Notes: generated by a model from the letters alone, not told the origin. Counted from the first letter of the stretch, positions 38,949 to 50,854 are shown. The stretch: 64,000 bases of DNA from Aquincola tertiaricarbonis (GCF_023573145.1 NZ_CP097636.1:186001-250000), one strand, 5' to 3'. Translations and numbers: made by a program.

Positions 38949-39650
38949 TCAGCTGGCCGAGGCCGCGGCCTGCGACGAATGGCGACGCTTGAGGTACAGG
39001 CCCAGCATCACCACCAGGATGGCGCCGATGGTGCCAGCGGCATTGACGGCCAGGTGCGACTGGTGGCCGAAGTAGTTGTCCACGGCGGGGTCGGTCAGCG
39101 TCATCTCGCCGGCCAGGAAGCCCAGCAGCGCCGCGCCCAGCGTGATGATCAGCGGGAAGCGTTCCATCACCTTGAGCAGCATGGTGCTGCCGAAGATGAT
39201 CAGCGGGATGCTGATGCCCAGGCCCAGCACCAGCAGCACGGTGTCGCCCTTGGCGGCGGCGGCCACGGCCAGCACGTTGTCCAGGCTCATCACCAGGTCG
39301 GCCACCAGGATGGTGCGGATGGCGGTGAGCATGCTGGAGTGACCGGCACCCGCGCCTTCGTCTTCACCGCCGTCGTCTTCCACCAGCAGGCTGACGCCGA
39401 TGTACACCAGCGCGATGCCGCCGATGATCTTGAGGTAAGGCAGGGCCAGCAGCTTGACGGCCAGCAGCGTGAGCGCGATCCGCATCACGATGGCGGCGGC
39501 GCTGCCGAAGAAGATCGCCTTTTTCTGCTGATGCGGCGGCAGCGAGCGGGCGGCCAGGGCGATCACCACGGCGTTGTCGCCCGACAGCAGGACGTTGGCC
39601 AGGATGATGGAACCCAGCGCGGCCCAGAATGTGGCGGAGGCGAAGTCCAT
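38949..39650 (-). CDS. TerC-family membrane protein (second paralogue)
   Basis: A 233-residue relative of the downstream terC gene with the same architecture: ATFWAALGSIILANVLLSGD-type helix 1 (SGDNAVVIALAARSLP) and VADLVMSLDNVLAVAAAA. A longer acidic loop (EDDGGEDEGAGAG) and a basic C-terminus (LYLKRRHSS) set it apart. The ATG at 39650 has GGAG 10 bp upstream; the open frame extends three codons further to a TTG that is less likely. It begins only 37 bp after the sucD terminator, so transcription may come from read-through. No riboswitch precedes this copy. Metal substrate unknown. Confidence 0.9.
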   Translation of the reverse strand: MDFASATFWAALGSIILANVLLSGDNAVVIALAARSLPPHQQKKAIFFGSAAAIVMRIALTLLAVKLLALPYLKIIGGIALVYIGVSLLVEDDGGEDEGAGAGHSSMLTAIRTILVADLVMSLDNVLAVAAAAKGDTVLLVLGLGISIPLIIFGSTMLLKVMERFPLIITLGAALLGFLAGEMTLTDPAVDNYFGHQSHLAVNAAGTIGAILVVMLGLYLKRRHSSQAAASAS

Positions 39651-39687
39651 GGGAAGCAATCTCCGAAGGGCGGCAGGAAAAGCAAAA

Positions 39688-39711
39688 GGCCCGATGCGTG
39701 AGCATCAGGCC
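39688..39711 (-). terminator. Intrinsic terminator of sucCD
   Basis: On the minus strand, GGCCTGATGC, loop TCAC, GCATCGGGCC (one mismatch in a 10-bp stem) is followed by TTTTGCTTTT. It lies about 110 bp after the sucD stop and just before the terC paralogue start. Confidence 0.85.
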
Positions 39712-39818
39712 CCGGGGTGCGGGGGCGCCGGGCACGAGGGCCGGCGCTGATCCGCAGTTTAGGTTTTGGTTCCGTCGCGCGCGTACGTAGCTTTACGCAC
39801 GGCGCGGCGGGCGCCGGT

Positions 39819-40712
39819 TTACAGCAGTGCCTTGAGCAGCTTGCCCATTTCCGACGGGTTGCGGGTGACCTTGAAGCCGCACTCTTCCATGATCGCCAGC
39901 TTGGCGTCCGCGGTGTCGGCGCCGCCCGAGATCAGCGCGCCGGCGTGGCCCATGCGCTTGCCCGGAGGCGCGGTGACGCCCGCGATGAAGCCGACGATCG
40001 GCTTCTTCATGTTGTCCTTGCACCAGCGGGCGGCTTCGGCCTCGTCCGGGCCACCGATCTCGCCGATCATGATCACCGCATCGGTGTCCGGATCGTCGTT
40101 GAAGGCCTTCATCACGTCGATGTGCTTCAGGCCGTTGATCGGGTCGCCACCGATGCCGACGGCGCTGGACTGGCCCAGGCCGATCTCGGTCAGCTGCGCC
40201 ACGGCTTCATAGGTCAGCGTGCCCGAACGGGACACGACGCCGATGCGGCCCTTGCGGTGGATGTGACCGGGCATGATGCCGATCTTGATCTCGTCCGGCG
40301 TGATCAGGCCCGGGCAGTTGGGGCCCAGCAGCAGCGTCTTCTTGCCGCCGGCCGCTTCCTTGGCCTTCATCTTGTTGCGCACTTCCAGCATGTCGCGCAC
40401 GGGGATGCCTTCGGTGATCGCGATCACCAGGTCCAGGTCGGCTTCCACCGCTTCCCAGATGGCGGCCGCGGCGCCCGCGGGCGGCACGTAGATCACGCTG
40501 ACGGTGGCGCCCGTCTGGCCGGCGGCTTCCTTGACGCTGGCGTAGATGGGAATGCCTTCGAACTTCTCGCCGGCCTTCTTGGGGTTCACACCCGCGACGA
40601 AAGCGTTCTTGCCGTTGGCGTAGGCTTGGCAGCCGAGCGTGTGGAACTGGCCCGTCTTGCCGGTGATGCCCTGGGTGATGACCTTGGTGTCTTTGTTGAT
40701 GTAGATCGACAT
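39819..40712 (-). CDS. sucD: Succinyl-CoA synthetase alpha subunit
   Basis: TCA-cycle enzyme subunit (297 residues) that binds CoA and carries the phosphohistidine intermediate. Visible: [18 protein letters not shown] at the N-terminus, the CoA-binding [19 protein letters not shown], and the active-site His in [10 protein letters not shown]. It starts 15 bp after sucC and forms a two-gene operon with it. Nothing unusual. Confidence 0.98.
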   Translation of the reverse strand: MSIYINKDTKVITQGITGKTGQFHTLGCQAYANGKNAFVAGVNPKKAGEKFEGIPIYASVKEAAGQTGATVSVIYVPPAGAAAAIWEAVEADLDLVIAITEGIPVRDMLEVRNKMKAKEAAGGKKTLLLGPNCPGLITPDEIKIGIMPGHIHRKGRIGVVSRSGTLTYEAVAQLTEIGLGQSSAVGIGGDPINGLKHIDVMKAFNDDPDTDAVIMIGEIGGPDEAEAARWCKDNMKKPIVGFIAGVTAPPGKRMGHAGALISGGADTADAKLAIMEECGFKVTRNPSEMGKLLKALL

Positions 40713-40727
40713 GAATCTGCTCCCGTC

Positions 40728-41888
<1,161 letters not shown>

Positions 41889-42213
41889 AGGCTTATCTTG
41901 GAGGGGGGAGCGGACAGCGGTGCGCTGCGGCGGACAGGCCGCGATCAGCGTGCCGCGACGGGCGGAAAAGGCGGATTGTCGGCCGAATGGCCGACAGCGG
42001 GCTGACGCCACCATGCGAAACCGGCGGCCCGCTGCACCGCGATGCCCGTTCCGCCGCGCGGCGCATGCAGCGGCCGACGGCAGGAATGGCGAAGGAGGAG
42101 CGAAGAGGCCATGGACAGCGGGCAGGTCTGCGGCGCGAGGCCGCCATTCCCCAGCGCGCATGCGCCAAGGAAACCGCGGGAATGTAGCATCTTGCGCCGC
42201 AGCCAACCTGCGG
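41889..42213. other. Intergenic region between recX and sucC
   Basis: A 325-bp gap with no credible gene. It should hold the sucCD promoter, which I could not pin down. The clearest structure is a perfect 8-bp hairpin at 41977-41996 (TGTCGGCC, loop GAAT, GGCCGACA). On the minus strand it is followed by a CCTTTTCC stretch 9 bases later, so it may weakly terminate recA-recX transcription or form part of the sucC leader. Confidence 0.4.
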
Positions 42214-42762
42214 CTACCCGCAGGCTTCGTCGTCCGCGCCCTGCACCACGCGCCGGATGGTTTCGCCGGAAAAGCCCCGGCCGGCGAGGAAACGCATCTG
42301 CTTGGCCCGCCCGGCGGGGTCGGTGGCCGGGCTGCCGAACCGGCGTTGCCAGAGGGTGCGGGCACGTTCCAGTTCGGACTGCCTGAGCTGCGCGGCCTGC
42401 TCGGCGTCGAGTGCCAGGCCGTGCTGCGCCAGTTCCAGCCGTATGCGGGTGTTGCCGAAGCGGGTGGCCCGCGCATGCACCCGGCTTTCGACGAAGCGCT
42501 CTTCACTCAGGTAGCGGTGCGCCTGCAGCCAGTCGAGCAGCTTGTCGAGGCACTGGTTCGGTGTTTCCAGCGGCTCGGCAGGCTGGGCGTCGTCGGGCGC
42601 CTGCTGGTCGGTGGCCTGCTCATGCGCCTGCCGGCGCGCTTCGCAGAAGGCCTGCGCATGCGGCAGCAGCTTGCGCCGCAGCTCGATCCGGCTGTGCTCC
42701 CGTTGCGCCAGGAGCTTGAGCGCCCGCGCCTTCAATGAAAGCCGGGCGGGCGCTGTGGCCAT
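42214..42762 (-). CDS. recX: Regulatory protein RecX
   Basis: A 182-residue all-helical modulator that caps and inhibits RecA filaments. It has three RecX repeats: [23 protein letters not shown] (first residues in pieces), [20 protein letters not shown], and RTLWQRRFG...[20 protein letters not shown] Gln/Ala-rich insertion after the first repeat makes it longer than the usual about 150-165 residues. It lies 9 bp after recA and is surely co-transcribed with it. Confidence 0.93.
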   Translation of the reverse strand: MATAPARLSLKARALKLLAQREHSRIELRRKLLPHAQAFCEARRQAHEQATDQQAPDDAQPAEPLETPNQCLDKLLDWLQAHRYLSEERFVESRVHARATRFGNTRIRLELAQHGLALDAEQAAQLRQSELERARTLWQRRFGSPATDPAGRAKQMRFLAGRGFSGETIRRVVQGADDEACG

Positions 42763-42771
42763 GCGATCGGC

Positions 42772-43836
<1,065 letters not shown>

Positions 43837-43872
43837 GGGGTTCTCCAGGCGATGGCGCCATGATACCCGAAG

Positions 43873-43888
43873 CTGGATATTCGTACAG
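43873..43888 (-). promoter_or_regulatory. LexA (SOS) box upstream of recA
   Basis: Minus-strand CTGTACGAATATCCAG fits the LexA consensus CTGT-N8-ACAG with one mismatch, and the flanking TACTGTA matches the E. coli recA operator. It sits 37 bp upstream of the recA start; a TTGCCA at 43892-43897 could supply a -35, but I could not find a well-spaced -10. It predicts SOS induction of recA-recX. Confidence 0.75.
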
Positions 43889-43953
43889 TACTGGCAAAGC
43901 CCCCGAAGCTGGGAGATTGAATCCCTAAAATCGGTGGCACAGGAGACAACATC

Positions 43954-44625
43954 GTGCGCATTCTGATAGCCGAGGACGACCAGGTGCTGGCCGATGGCCT
44001 GATCCGCTCGCTGCGCAATACCGGTTATGCGGTCGATCAGGTCGGCAGTGGCAGCGAAGCCGACGCGGCTTTGTCCGCGCATGAATTCGACTTGTTGATC
44101 CTCGACCTGGGCCTGCCCAAGCTGCACGGCCTGGAGGTGCTGCGCCGGCTGCGCGCCCGCGGCTCCAGCGTGCCGGTGCTCATCCTCACCGCGGCCGACA
44201 GCGTGGAGCAACGGGTCAAGGGCCTGGACCTGGGCGCCGACGACTACATGGCCAAGCCCTTCTCGCTGGCCGAGCTGGAGGCACGGGTGCGTGCGCTCAC
44301 CCGCCGCGGTCTTGGTTCGGCGTCCACCGTCATCAAGCACGGGCCGCTGAGCTTCGATGCCACCGGCCGCGTGGCCTACCTCAACGACCAGATGGTCGAT
44401 CTGTCGGCACGCGAGCTGTCGCTGCTGGAGGTGCTGCTGCAGCGCGCCGGCCGGCTGGTCAGCAAGGACCAGCTGGTGGAGCGGTTGTGCGAGTGGGGCG
44501 AAGAGGTGAGCAACAACGCCATCGAGGTGTACATCCACCGCCTGCGCAAGAAGATCGAGCAGGGTCCGGTGCGCATCGCCACGGTGCGCGGGCTGGGCTA
44601 CTGCCTCGAGAAGATTCCGGGCTGA
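43954..44625 (+). CDS. OmpR/PhoB-family response regulator
   Basis: A 223-residue two-component regulator. Receiver: acidic pocket AEDD, phospho-acceptor Asp51 in [13 protein letters not shown], Thr in LILTAAD, Lys101 in YMAKPF. C-terminal winged helix ending [17 protein letters not shown]...[13 protein letters not shown]. It starts at a GTG with AGGAGA 7 bp upstream; a TAAAAT at 43926-43931 may be the -10. It is the partner of the kinase gene that starts 34 bp downstream. This pair next to recA recurs in Burkholderiales, and its regulon cannot be read from the window. Confidence 0.95.
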   Translation: MRILIAEDDQVLADGLIRSLRNTGYAVDQVGSGSEADAALSAHEFDLLILDLGLPKLHGLEVLRRLRARGSSVPVLILTAADSVEQRVKGLDLGADDYMAKPFSLAELEARVRALTRRGLGSASTVIKHGPLSFDATGRVAYLNDQMVDLSARELSLLEVLLQRAGRLVSKDQLVERLCEWGEEVSNNAIEVYIHRLRKKIEQGPVRIATVRGLGYCLEKIPG

Positions 44626-44659
44626 GCGGCCCGGCCGGCTGACGGAGGCGAGCGACCGC

Positions 44660-46120
44660 ATGCCCGGCCCCCTGCGCGAGCAGCGCTCGCTGTTCGGCGA
44701 GATCCTGGACTGGATGCTGGCGCCGCTGCTGCTGCTGTGGCCCATCAGCGTGGCGCTCACCTGGCTGGTGGCGCAAGGCATTGCCAATCGACCTTACGAC
44801 CGTGAGCTGGGCGAGCTGGCGCGCACGGTGGCGCGCCGGGTGTCGGTGGAGAGCAGCGAGTTCGTGCCGCCGCTGGTGAAGGTGAAGATCCCCGAGGCCG
44901 CGGCCGAGATCCTGCGCAGCGACGACAGCGACCAGGTCTTCTACCAGGTGCTGGGCCTGCGCGGCGAGTTCCTGGCCGGCGACCGCGACCTGCCGGTGCC
45001 CGACGAAGAACGTGCCGCGCCGGGCGAGCTGCGCTTTCGCGACGACCAGGTGCTGAGCGAGCCGGTGCGCATCGCCTACATGTGGCTGGCCGATGCCAAC
45101 GCCCCGAAGGACAGCGTGCCGCTGGTGCAGGTGGCGCAGACGCTGGACAAGCGCTCCCGCCTGGCCACCGAGATCTTCCGCGGCGTGATCCTGCCGCAGT
45201 TCGTCATCCTGCCGGTGGCGGTGCTGCTGGTGTGGCTGGCGCTGGCGCGCGGGCTGGCGCCGCTCAATGCGCTGCAGCGGCGCATCCGCGAGCGCGAAAG
45301 CCACGACCTCTCGCCGATCGAGGAGCGTGATGCGCCCGACGAGGTGGCGCCGCTGGTGCGCTCGATCAACGACCTGCTGGCGCGGCTGGACCTGTCCATC
45401 AGCGCGCAGAAGCACTTTCTGGCCGATGCGGCCCACCAGCTGAAGACGCCGCTGGCCGGCCTGCGCATGCAGGCCGAGCTGGCGCAGCGTGAGCTGGACA
45501 GCGGCGGCGACGTGGCCTCGGTCAAGCGCTCGCTGCAGCAGATCGCCCGTTCCACGCAGCGGGCGGCGCACATGGTCAACCAGCTGCTGGCGATGGCTCG
45601 GGCCGAGGACAAGGAGCAGGCGCGCAAGACGCAGGAGGTGAGCCTGCCGCGGCTGGCGGTGGAGACGGTGCGCGACTTCGTGCCACGCGCGCTGGAAAAG
45701 CGCATCGACCTCGGCTACGAAGGGCCGGACGCACACAGCGCTGGCCCTTCCATGCGCATCCAGGGCCAGCCCGTGCTGGTGCGCGAGCTGGTGCGCAACC
45801 TGGTGGACAACGCGCTGCAGTACACGCCTTCGGGCGGCGCGGTGACGGTGCGTGTGGTGGCCGATCCGTTTGGCCAGGTGGTGGTGCTGCAGGTGGAGGA
45901 CAACGGCCCCGGCATTCCGGAGGCTGAGCGCGAGCTGGTGTTCCAGGCCTTCTACCGCGCGCTGGGCACCAACGTGGACGGCTCGGGCCTGGGCCTCGCC
46001 ATCGTGCGCGAGATCGCGCTGCAGCACGGCGCGGTGGTGGCGGTGGAAGACGCCCACCCGCGCAACACGCCGCCGGGCACCCGCTTCACGGTGCGCTTTC
46101 CGGTAGCCCCTGAAGGCTAG
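44660..46120 (+). CDS. Sensor histidine kinase, TctE/QseC type
   Basis: A 486-residue membrane kinase. First helix ([20 protein letters not shown]), a periplasmic 2CSK_N domain (about 40-175, [14 protein letters not shown]...), a second helix ([16 protein letters not shown]), HAMP, H-box [17 protein letters not shown] with His259, N-box [15 protein letters not shown], and G boxes VEDNGPGI and [10 protein letters not shown]. Cognate regulator is the gene just upstream. TctE relatives sense tricarboxylates, but no tct transporter is nearby, so the ligand is open. Its stop codon overlaps the rodA stop in a CTAG, so no room is left for a terminator. Confidence 0.94.
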   Translation: MPGPLREQRSLFGEILDWMLAPLLLLWPISVALTWLVAQGIANRPYDRELGELARTVARRVSVESSEFVPPLVKVKIPEAAAEILRSDDSDQVFYQVLGLRGEFLAGDRDLPVPDEERAAPGELRFRDDQVLSEPVRIAYMWLADANAPKDSVPLVQVAQTLDKRSRLATEIFRGVILPQFVILPVAVLLVWLALARGLAPLNALQRRIRERESHDLSPIEERDAPDEVAPLVRSINDLLARLDLSISAQKHFLADAAHQLKTPLAGLRMQAELAQRELDSGGDVASVKRSLQQIARSTQRAAHMVNQLLAMARAEDKEQARKTQEVSLPRLAVETVRDFVPRALEKRIDLGYEGPDAHSAGPSMRIQGQPVLVRELVRNLVDNALQYTPSGGAVTVRVVADPFGQVVVLQVEDNGPGIPEAERELVFQAFYRALGTNVDGSGLGLAIVREIALQHGAVVAVEDAHPRNTPPGTRFTVRFPVAPEG

Positions 46121-47271
46121 CTCTGCATCAACCGCCGGCTCTTGGCGATGGACATCAGCATGCCCAGCCCCAGGCCCATCGTGACCATGGCGGTGCCGCC
46201 GTAGCTGATGAAGGGCAGCGGCACGCCCACCACCGGCAGGATGCCGCTGACCATGCCCATGTTCACGAAGCAGTAGGTGAAGATGCTCAGCGACAGCGCG
46301 CCGGCCAGCAGGCGGGCGAACATGGTGGGCGCTTCGGCGGCGATCACCAGCCCGCGGAACAGCAGGAAGGTGAAGCCCACCAGCAGCCCGGCCACGCCGG
46401 CCAGGCCGAACTCTTCGCTGAAGGCCGCGAAGATGAAGTCGGTGGTGCGTTCGGGGATGAACTCCAGGTGGGTCTGGGTGCCGTTCATGAAGCCCTTGCC
46501 ATGGATGCCGCCGGAGCCAATCGCGATCATCCCCTGGATGATGTGGAAGCCCTTGCCCAGCGGGTCCTGCGTGGGGTCCAGCAGTGTGCACACGCGGTGC
46601 TTCTGGTACTCGCGCAGCACCGGCCACACCACGTCGGGCTGGCAGATCGCCTCCTCCGACAGCACCAGCGCGGTGATGCCGACGACGCCCACCACCAGCA
46701 CCGGCAGGATGAGCTTCCAGCTCAGGCCGGCGAAGAACATCACGTACAGCCCGCCCGCCAGGATGAGGATGGCCGTGCCCAGGTCGGGCTGCTTCATCAC
46801 CAGGCCGACGGGGATGGCCAGGATCAGCCCGCCCACCACGAAATCGAGCGCGCGCAGCTGGCCTTCGCGCTTCTGGAACCACCAGGCCATCATCAATGGC
46901 ATGCCGATCTTCAGGATCTCGCTGGGCTGCACCACGATGCCCACGTCCAGCCAGCGCGTGGCGCCCTTCTTGGTGATGCCGAATATGGCCGTGGCCACCA
47001 GCAAGGCCACGCCCACGGCGTACACGGGCACGGCCAGCATCATCAGCCGCTGCGGCGGCACCTGCGCCACCAGCAGCAGCACCGCAGCGCCCAGCATCAT
47101 GTTGCGGCCATGGTCGACGAAGCGTGTGCCGTGGTCGAAGCCGGCGGAGTACATCGTCACCAGGCCGCCTGCGGCCAGCAGCAGGATGGCCACGATCAGC
47201 CAGTAGTCGTAGCCCACGAACAGCGGGCGCAGCCGCACCCACAGCGAGGGGCGTTCAATGACGGCGCTCAT
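46117..47271 (-). CDS. rodA: Rod-shape SEDS peptidoglycan glycosyltransferase RodA
   Basis: A 384-residue, ten-helix SEDS protein that polymerises peptidoglycan with PBP2 in the elongasome. Diagnostic: GITKKGATRWLDVGIVVQPSE (in pieces), MKQPDLGTA, GSGGIHGKGF, FIPERTTDFIFA, and FISYGGTAMVT near the end. ATGA overlap (start at 47271, mrdA stop at 47268) shows tight coupling. The longer open frame upstream is a shadow over mrdA. Last gene of the mre operon. Confidence 0.97.
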   Translation of the reverse strand: MSAVIERPSLWVRLRPLFVGYDYWLIVAILLLAAGGLVTMYSAGFDHGTRFVDHGRNMMLGAAVLLLVAQVPPQRLMMLAVPVYAVGVALLVATAIFGITKKGATRWLDVGIVVQPSEILKIGMPLMMAWWFQKREGQLRALDFVVGGLILAIPVGLVMKQPDLGTAILILAGGLYVMFFAGLSWKLILPVLVVGVVGITALVLSEEAICQPDVVWPVLREYQKHRVCTLLDPTQDPLGKGFHIIQGMIAIGSGGIHGKGFMNGTQTHLEFIPERTTDFIFAAFSEEFGLAGVAGLLVGFTFLLFRGLVIAAEAPTMFARLLAGALSLSIFTYCFVNMGMVSGILPVVGVPLPFISYGGTAMVTMGLGLGMLMSIAKSRRLMQS

Positions 47272-49388
47272 CGGTTGCTGCGCTGCGCGGCCGTGGCCGC
47301 CTGCGCCAGTTGCTGCGGGCCCGAGGCGGGCACCGGCGCCGGCGTGGCGGCCGGTGACTCGGGCACCGAAGGAATGGGAGAAGGCGCGCCACGTTCGCTG
47401 CCCACGTCCAGCGCGACGCCGGGCAGGCCGGCCATCGCGGTGCCTCCGGGCAGCGGCACGTCGGCCGCCTGGCGCGGCGTGCCGATGGGGGCCACCGACT
47501 TGCCCTGCTGGGTGGCGGCCATGTCCTCGTCGCTGGGCCACAGGCCCAGCAGGCTGTAGTCGAACACCCGGCGCGCGATGGGCGCTGCCGCGGCGGCGCC
47601 CCAGCCGGCGTTTTCCACGATCACCGCCAGCGCGATGGTGGGGTTCTCGAGCGGCGCGAAGGCCATGTACACCGAGTGGTCGCGCTGGTATTCGCTCAGC
47701 TTGGCGGCGTTGTATTTCTCGTTGGCACGCACGCCCACGGCTTGTGCGGTGCCGGTCTTGCCGCCGGACTTATAGGGCGCGCCGGCAAACACCGGGGTGG
47801 AGGTGCCCTCTTGCGTCACGCCGTGCAGCGCGCGCAGCACCAGCGCGATGTGCTCGGGCTTGTAGGGCAGCGCGTCCAGCGGCTGGCCGGAGACGCGGCG
47901 CTTCTCATGGGTGACGACGTTCTCGACCTCACGCACCAGCCGCGGCTGGAAGCGCTGGCCGCCGGCCACCAGCGTGGCGGTGGCGCTGGCCACCTGCAGC
48001 ATGGTGAAGTTGTTGTAACCCTGGCCGATGCCCAGCGAGATGGTTTCGCCGGAGAACCACTTCTGCTGCTCGGGCCGCTTGTAGGCCTTCTTCTTCCAGG
48101 CGGTGGACGGCAGCAGGCCGGTGCCTTCGGCTTCCAGGTCGATCCCGGTGCGGCGCCCGAAGCCCAGCGGCGACAGCTGGTCGTGCATCAGGTCCACGCC
48201 CATCTCGTTGGCCAGCGAGTAGTAGTAGACGTTGCTCGACTTGACGATGGACCGGTACATGTCCACCGGGCCCAGGCCCTTGTCGCCGTGGCTGCGGAAG
48301 GTGTGGTTGCCGAACACGAAGCTGCCGTTGTCCTGGATCACTACGTTGGGACCGCGCTTGCCGGTGTTCAGCGCCGCCAGCGCCATGAAGGGCTTGAAGG
48401 TGGAGCCCGGCGGGTAGGTGCCACGAAGTGCGCGGTTCAGCAGCGGCCGGTCGATGGACTCGTTGAGCTCCTTCCAGCTGTCGTAGTCGATGCCGTCGAC
48501 GAACAGGTTGGGGTCGAAGGTGGGCTTGCTGACGAAGGCCAGCACCTCGCCGTTGCGCGGATCGATGGCCACCAGCGCGCCGCGGCGGTCACCGAACATC
48601 TGCTCCACCAGCGCCTGCAGCTTGATGTCGATCGACAGCACCAGCGTGTTCCCCGGCGTGGCGGGGTGGGTCTTCAGCCGCCGCACGGCGCGGCCGCCGG
48701 CACTGGTTTCCACTTCCTCGAAGCCGGTCTGGCCGTGCAGCTCGCGCTCGTAGCTCTGCTCCACGCCGAGCTTGCCGATGACCTCGGTGCCGCGGTAGTT
48801 GGCCTGGACTTCCTCGTCCCAGTCTTCCATGGCCTTCTTCTCGGCCTGGTTGATGCGGCCGATGTAGCCGATGACATGGGCGCCGACGTCGCCCAGGGGG
48901 TAATTGCGGAACAGCCGCGCGCGCACGTCCACGCCGGGGAAGCGGAAGCGCTGCGCCATGAAGCGCGCCACCTCGGCATCGGTCAGCTTGGTGCGGATGG
49001 GCAGCGACTCGAAACTCTTGCTCTCGTCCATCAGCCGCTTGAAGCGGCGGCGGTCGCGCGGCTGGATCTCCACCAGGTGCGACAGCGCATCGATCGTGGC
49101 TTCCAGGTCGCCGGCCTTGGAGGGGGTGATTTCCAGCGTGTAGGCCGAGTAGTTGGTGGCCAGCACCACGCCGTTGCGGTCGACGATGAGCCCGCGGTTG
49201 GGCACGACCGGCAGCACCGCGATGCGGTTGGCCTCGGCCCGCGTGGCCAGTTCCTCGTGGCGGTAGATCTGCAGGTAGACCATGCGCGTGGCGATGAGGC
49301 CGAAGCCCAGCAGCACGAACAAGGCAGCCGCCACCAGCCGGCCGCGAAAGCGGCTGATCTCGCGTTCGAGGTTCTTGATCTCGGTCAC
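47268..49388 (-). CDS. mrdA: Penicillin-binding protein 2 (elongasome transpeptidase)
   Basis: A 706-residue class B PBP. Single anchor (FRGRLVAAALFVLLGFGLIA), dimerisation/pedestal domain, then transpeptidase motifs STFK (Ser329, Lys332), SSN in VKSSNVYYY, and KTGT (Lys544). A long Pro/Ala-rich tail of about 75 residues after the catalytic domain is an extra compared with E. coli PBP2 (633 residues). Start chosen: GTG at 49388, overlapping the mreD stop as GTGA and matching the usual (M)TEIKN start of homologues; the open frame upstream overlaps mreD and is rejected. Confidence 0.96.
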   Translation of the reverse strand: MTEIKNLEREISRFRGRLVAAALFVLLGFGLIATRMVYLQIYRHEELATRAEANRIAVLPVVPNRGLIVDRNGVVLATNYSAYTLEITPSKAGDLEATIDALSHLVEIQPRDRRRFKRLMDESKSFESLPIRTKLTDAEVARFMAQRFRFPGVDVRARLFRNYPLGDVGAHVIGYIGRINQAEKKAMEDWDEEVQANYRGTEVIGKLGVEQSYERELHGQTGFEEVETSAGGRAVRRLKTHPATPGNTLVLSIDIKLQALVEQMFGDRRGALVAIDPRNGEVLAFVSKPTFDPNLFVDGIDYDSWKELNESIDRPLLNRALRGTYPPGSTFKPFMALAALNTGKRGPNVVIQDNGSFVFGNHTFRSHGDKGLGPVDMYRSIVKSSNVYYYSLANEMGVDLMHDQLSPLGFGRRTGIDLEAEGTGLLPSTAWKKKAYKRPEQQKWFSGETISLGIGQGYNNFTMLQVASATATLVAGGQRFQPRLVREVENVVTHEKRRVSGQPLDALPYKPEHIALVLRALHGVTQEGTSTPVFAGAPYKSGGKTGTAQAVGVRANEKYNAAKLSEYQRDHSVYMAFAPLENPTIALAVIVENAGWGAAAAAPIARRVFDYSLLGLWPSDEDMAATQQGKSVAPIGTPRQAADVPLPGGTAMAGLPGVALDVGSERGAPSPIPSVPESPAATPAPVPASGPQQLAQAATAAQRSNR

Positions 49389-49906
49389 AGCGGCCGATTT
49401 TCGTCCGGATCGGGCGCGCGGCGCTGCGGCGCCAGCAGCAGCCATGTTGCCGGCAGCCACAAGGCCGCTTCCAGCACCGGGGCCCACAGGATGGGCCAGC
49501 CCGGCAACATGCCGCCCGCGATCAGCCGCACGACGATGGACACCGCATGCGCCGCCGCGAACAGCGGCAGCACGTGCAGCGCCTGCGCCGGCAGGCCGAA
49601 CCAGCGCAGCCGCCGGTGGATGGTGATGGCGAAGAACGACAGCAGCGTGTAGGCCAGTGCATGCTGGCCCAGCAGGGCCGCCTCGTGCACGTCCATCAGC
49701 AGGCCGAAGACGAAGGCCACGCCCACGCCCACACGCCGCGGCTGGTGCACGTTCCAGAACACCAGCACCAGCGCCAGCAGGTCGGGCACCGCCGGTTCAC
49801 GGCCGAAGGGCAGCAGGTTGAACAGCAGCGCGAACAGCAGCGTGAACCAGACGAAGAACGGGTTGGCCGGCAGCAGCAGCTGGTCCGAGCCGCGGGGCAT
49901 GATCAT
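49385..49906 (-). CDS. mreD: Rod-shape-determining protein MreD
   Basis: A 173-residue, five-helix inner-membrane protein of the elongasome. It opens MIMPRGSDQLLLPANPFFVW, with GLLMDVHEAALLGQHALAY as the conserved loop. ATGA overlap with mreC upstream and GTGA overlap with mrdA downstream. Low sequence conservation is normal for MreD; position makes the call firm. Confidence 0.95.
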   Translation of the reverse strand: MIMPRGSDQLLLPANPFFVWFTLLFALLFNLLPFGREPAVPDLLALVLVFWNVHQPRRVGVGVAFVFGLLMDVHEAALLGQHALAYTLLSFFAITIHRRLRWFGLPAQALHVLPLFAAAHAVSIVVRLIAGGMLPGWPILWAPVLEAALWLPATWLLLAPQRRAPDPDENRPL

Positions 49907-50817
49907 GGCTTGCGCTTGCTCCGGGGGTCGACCGCGGGCGCCGGCTCTGGCGCGGGGGGCGGGGGCAGCTGGGCGCTGAGCGGCTCCAGCACCATCACGT
50001 GGCGCACGCCGTCCAGCACGGCCGCGGGCTTGAGCACGATGCGGGCGAAGCCTGCCTCGGCCTGGCGCTCGACGCTGGCCACCGTGGCCACCGGCAGGCC
50101 CGACGGGTACACGCCGTCCACGCCCGAGGTGGTCAGCACGTCACCGGCCTTGACGTCGGAGTTGGCGGCCATGAAGCGCAGTTCCAGCGTGGCGCCGGGG
50201 CCGCCGAAGGCGGCGCTGCGCTGCTGGGTGCGGGTGTTCAGCACCGGAATGGCGGCGTCCTTGTCGGTCAGCAGCGTGACCTCGGCGGTCAGCGGGTACA
50301 GCCGCGTCACCTGGCCCATCACGCCGCCTTCGTTGATGACGGGCGAGCCGAGCACGATGCCCTGGTTCTCGCCGCGGTCGATGAACACCTTGCGCGAGAA
50401 GGGATCGGCCGCCTCGTACAGCACCTCGGCGGCGGTGGAGCGCACGGTCAGCGCGGGGCGCAGCTCCAGCAGTGCACGCAGGCGCTCGTTCTCACGCTCC
50501 AGCAGCGCCACCTGCGACACACGTTCCGCCTGGCGCACCATCTCCAGCCGGGCCGCGTTCTCGGCCGCGCGCGCCTGGGCGATGCCCTGCAGGTAGTCAC
50601 GCCCGCCGGCCAGGATCTCGCGCGGCACCAGCAGCGCCCGCTCCACCGGCAGCAGCACCGTGGCCAGCACCGCCCGTGCGCCCACCACCAGCTGGAAGCG
50701 GCCATCGGCCACCATCAAAAACACGGCCAGCGCCGCGAAGAACAGCAGCTTGGTGAGCGCGGACACGCCCTGCCGGAAGAAGGGCGGCGGTGTGCGGTCT
50801 AGGGTGCCCAGCTGCAT
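49903..50817 (-). CDS. mreC: Rod-shape-determining protein MreC
   Basis: A 304-residue bitopic protein: cytoplasmic tail MQLGTLDRTPPPFFRQG, one helix (KLLFFAALAVFLMVADG), a periplasmic coiled coil (about 80-120, EMVRQAERVSQVALLERENERL in pieces), then the beta-barrel pair (VINEGGVMGQV, SGVDGVYPSGLPV). It ends in a Pro-rich tail with basic residues. It activates PBP2/RodA. It follows mreB by 86 bp with a hairpin in between. Confidence 0.96.
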   Translation of the reverse strand: MQLGTLDRTPPPFFRQGVSALTKLLFFAALAVFLMVADGRFQLVVGARAVLATVLLPVERALLVPREILAGGRDYLQGIAQARAAENAARLEMVRQAERVSQVALLERENERLRALLELRPALTVRSTAAEVLYEAADPFSRKVFIDRGENQGIVLGSPVINEGGVMGQVTRLYPLTAEVTLLTDKDAAIPVLNTRTQQRSAAFGGPGATLELRFMAANSDVKAGDVLTTSGVDGVYPSGLPVATVASVERQAEAGFARIVLKPAAVLDGVRHVMVLEPLSAQLPPPPAPEPAPAVDPRSKRKP

Positions 50818-50854
50818 GGTGTCGGCTCGGGGCTCGGCGGCTCAGATGACGAAA

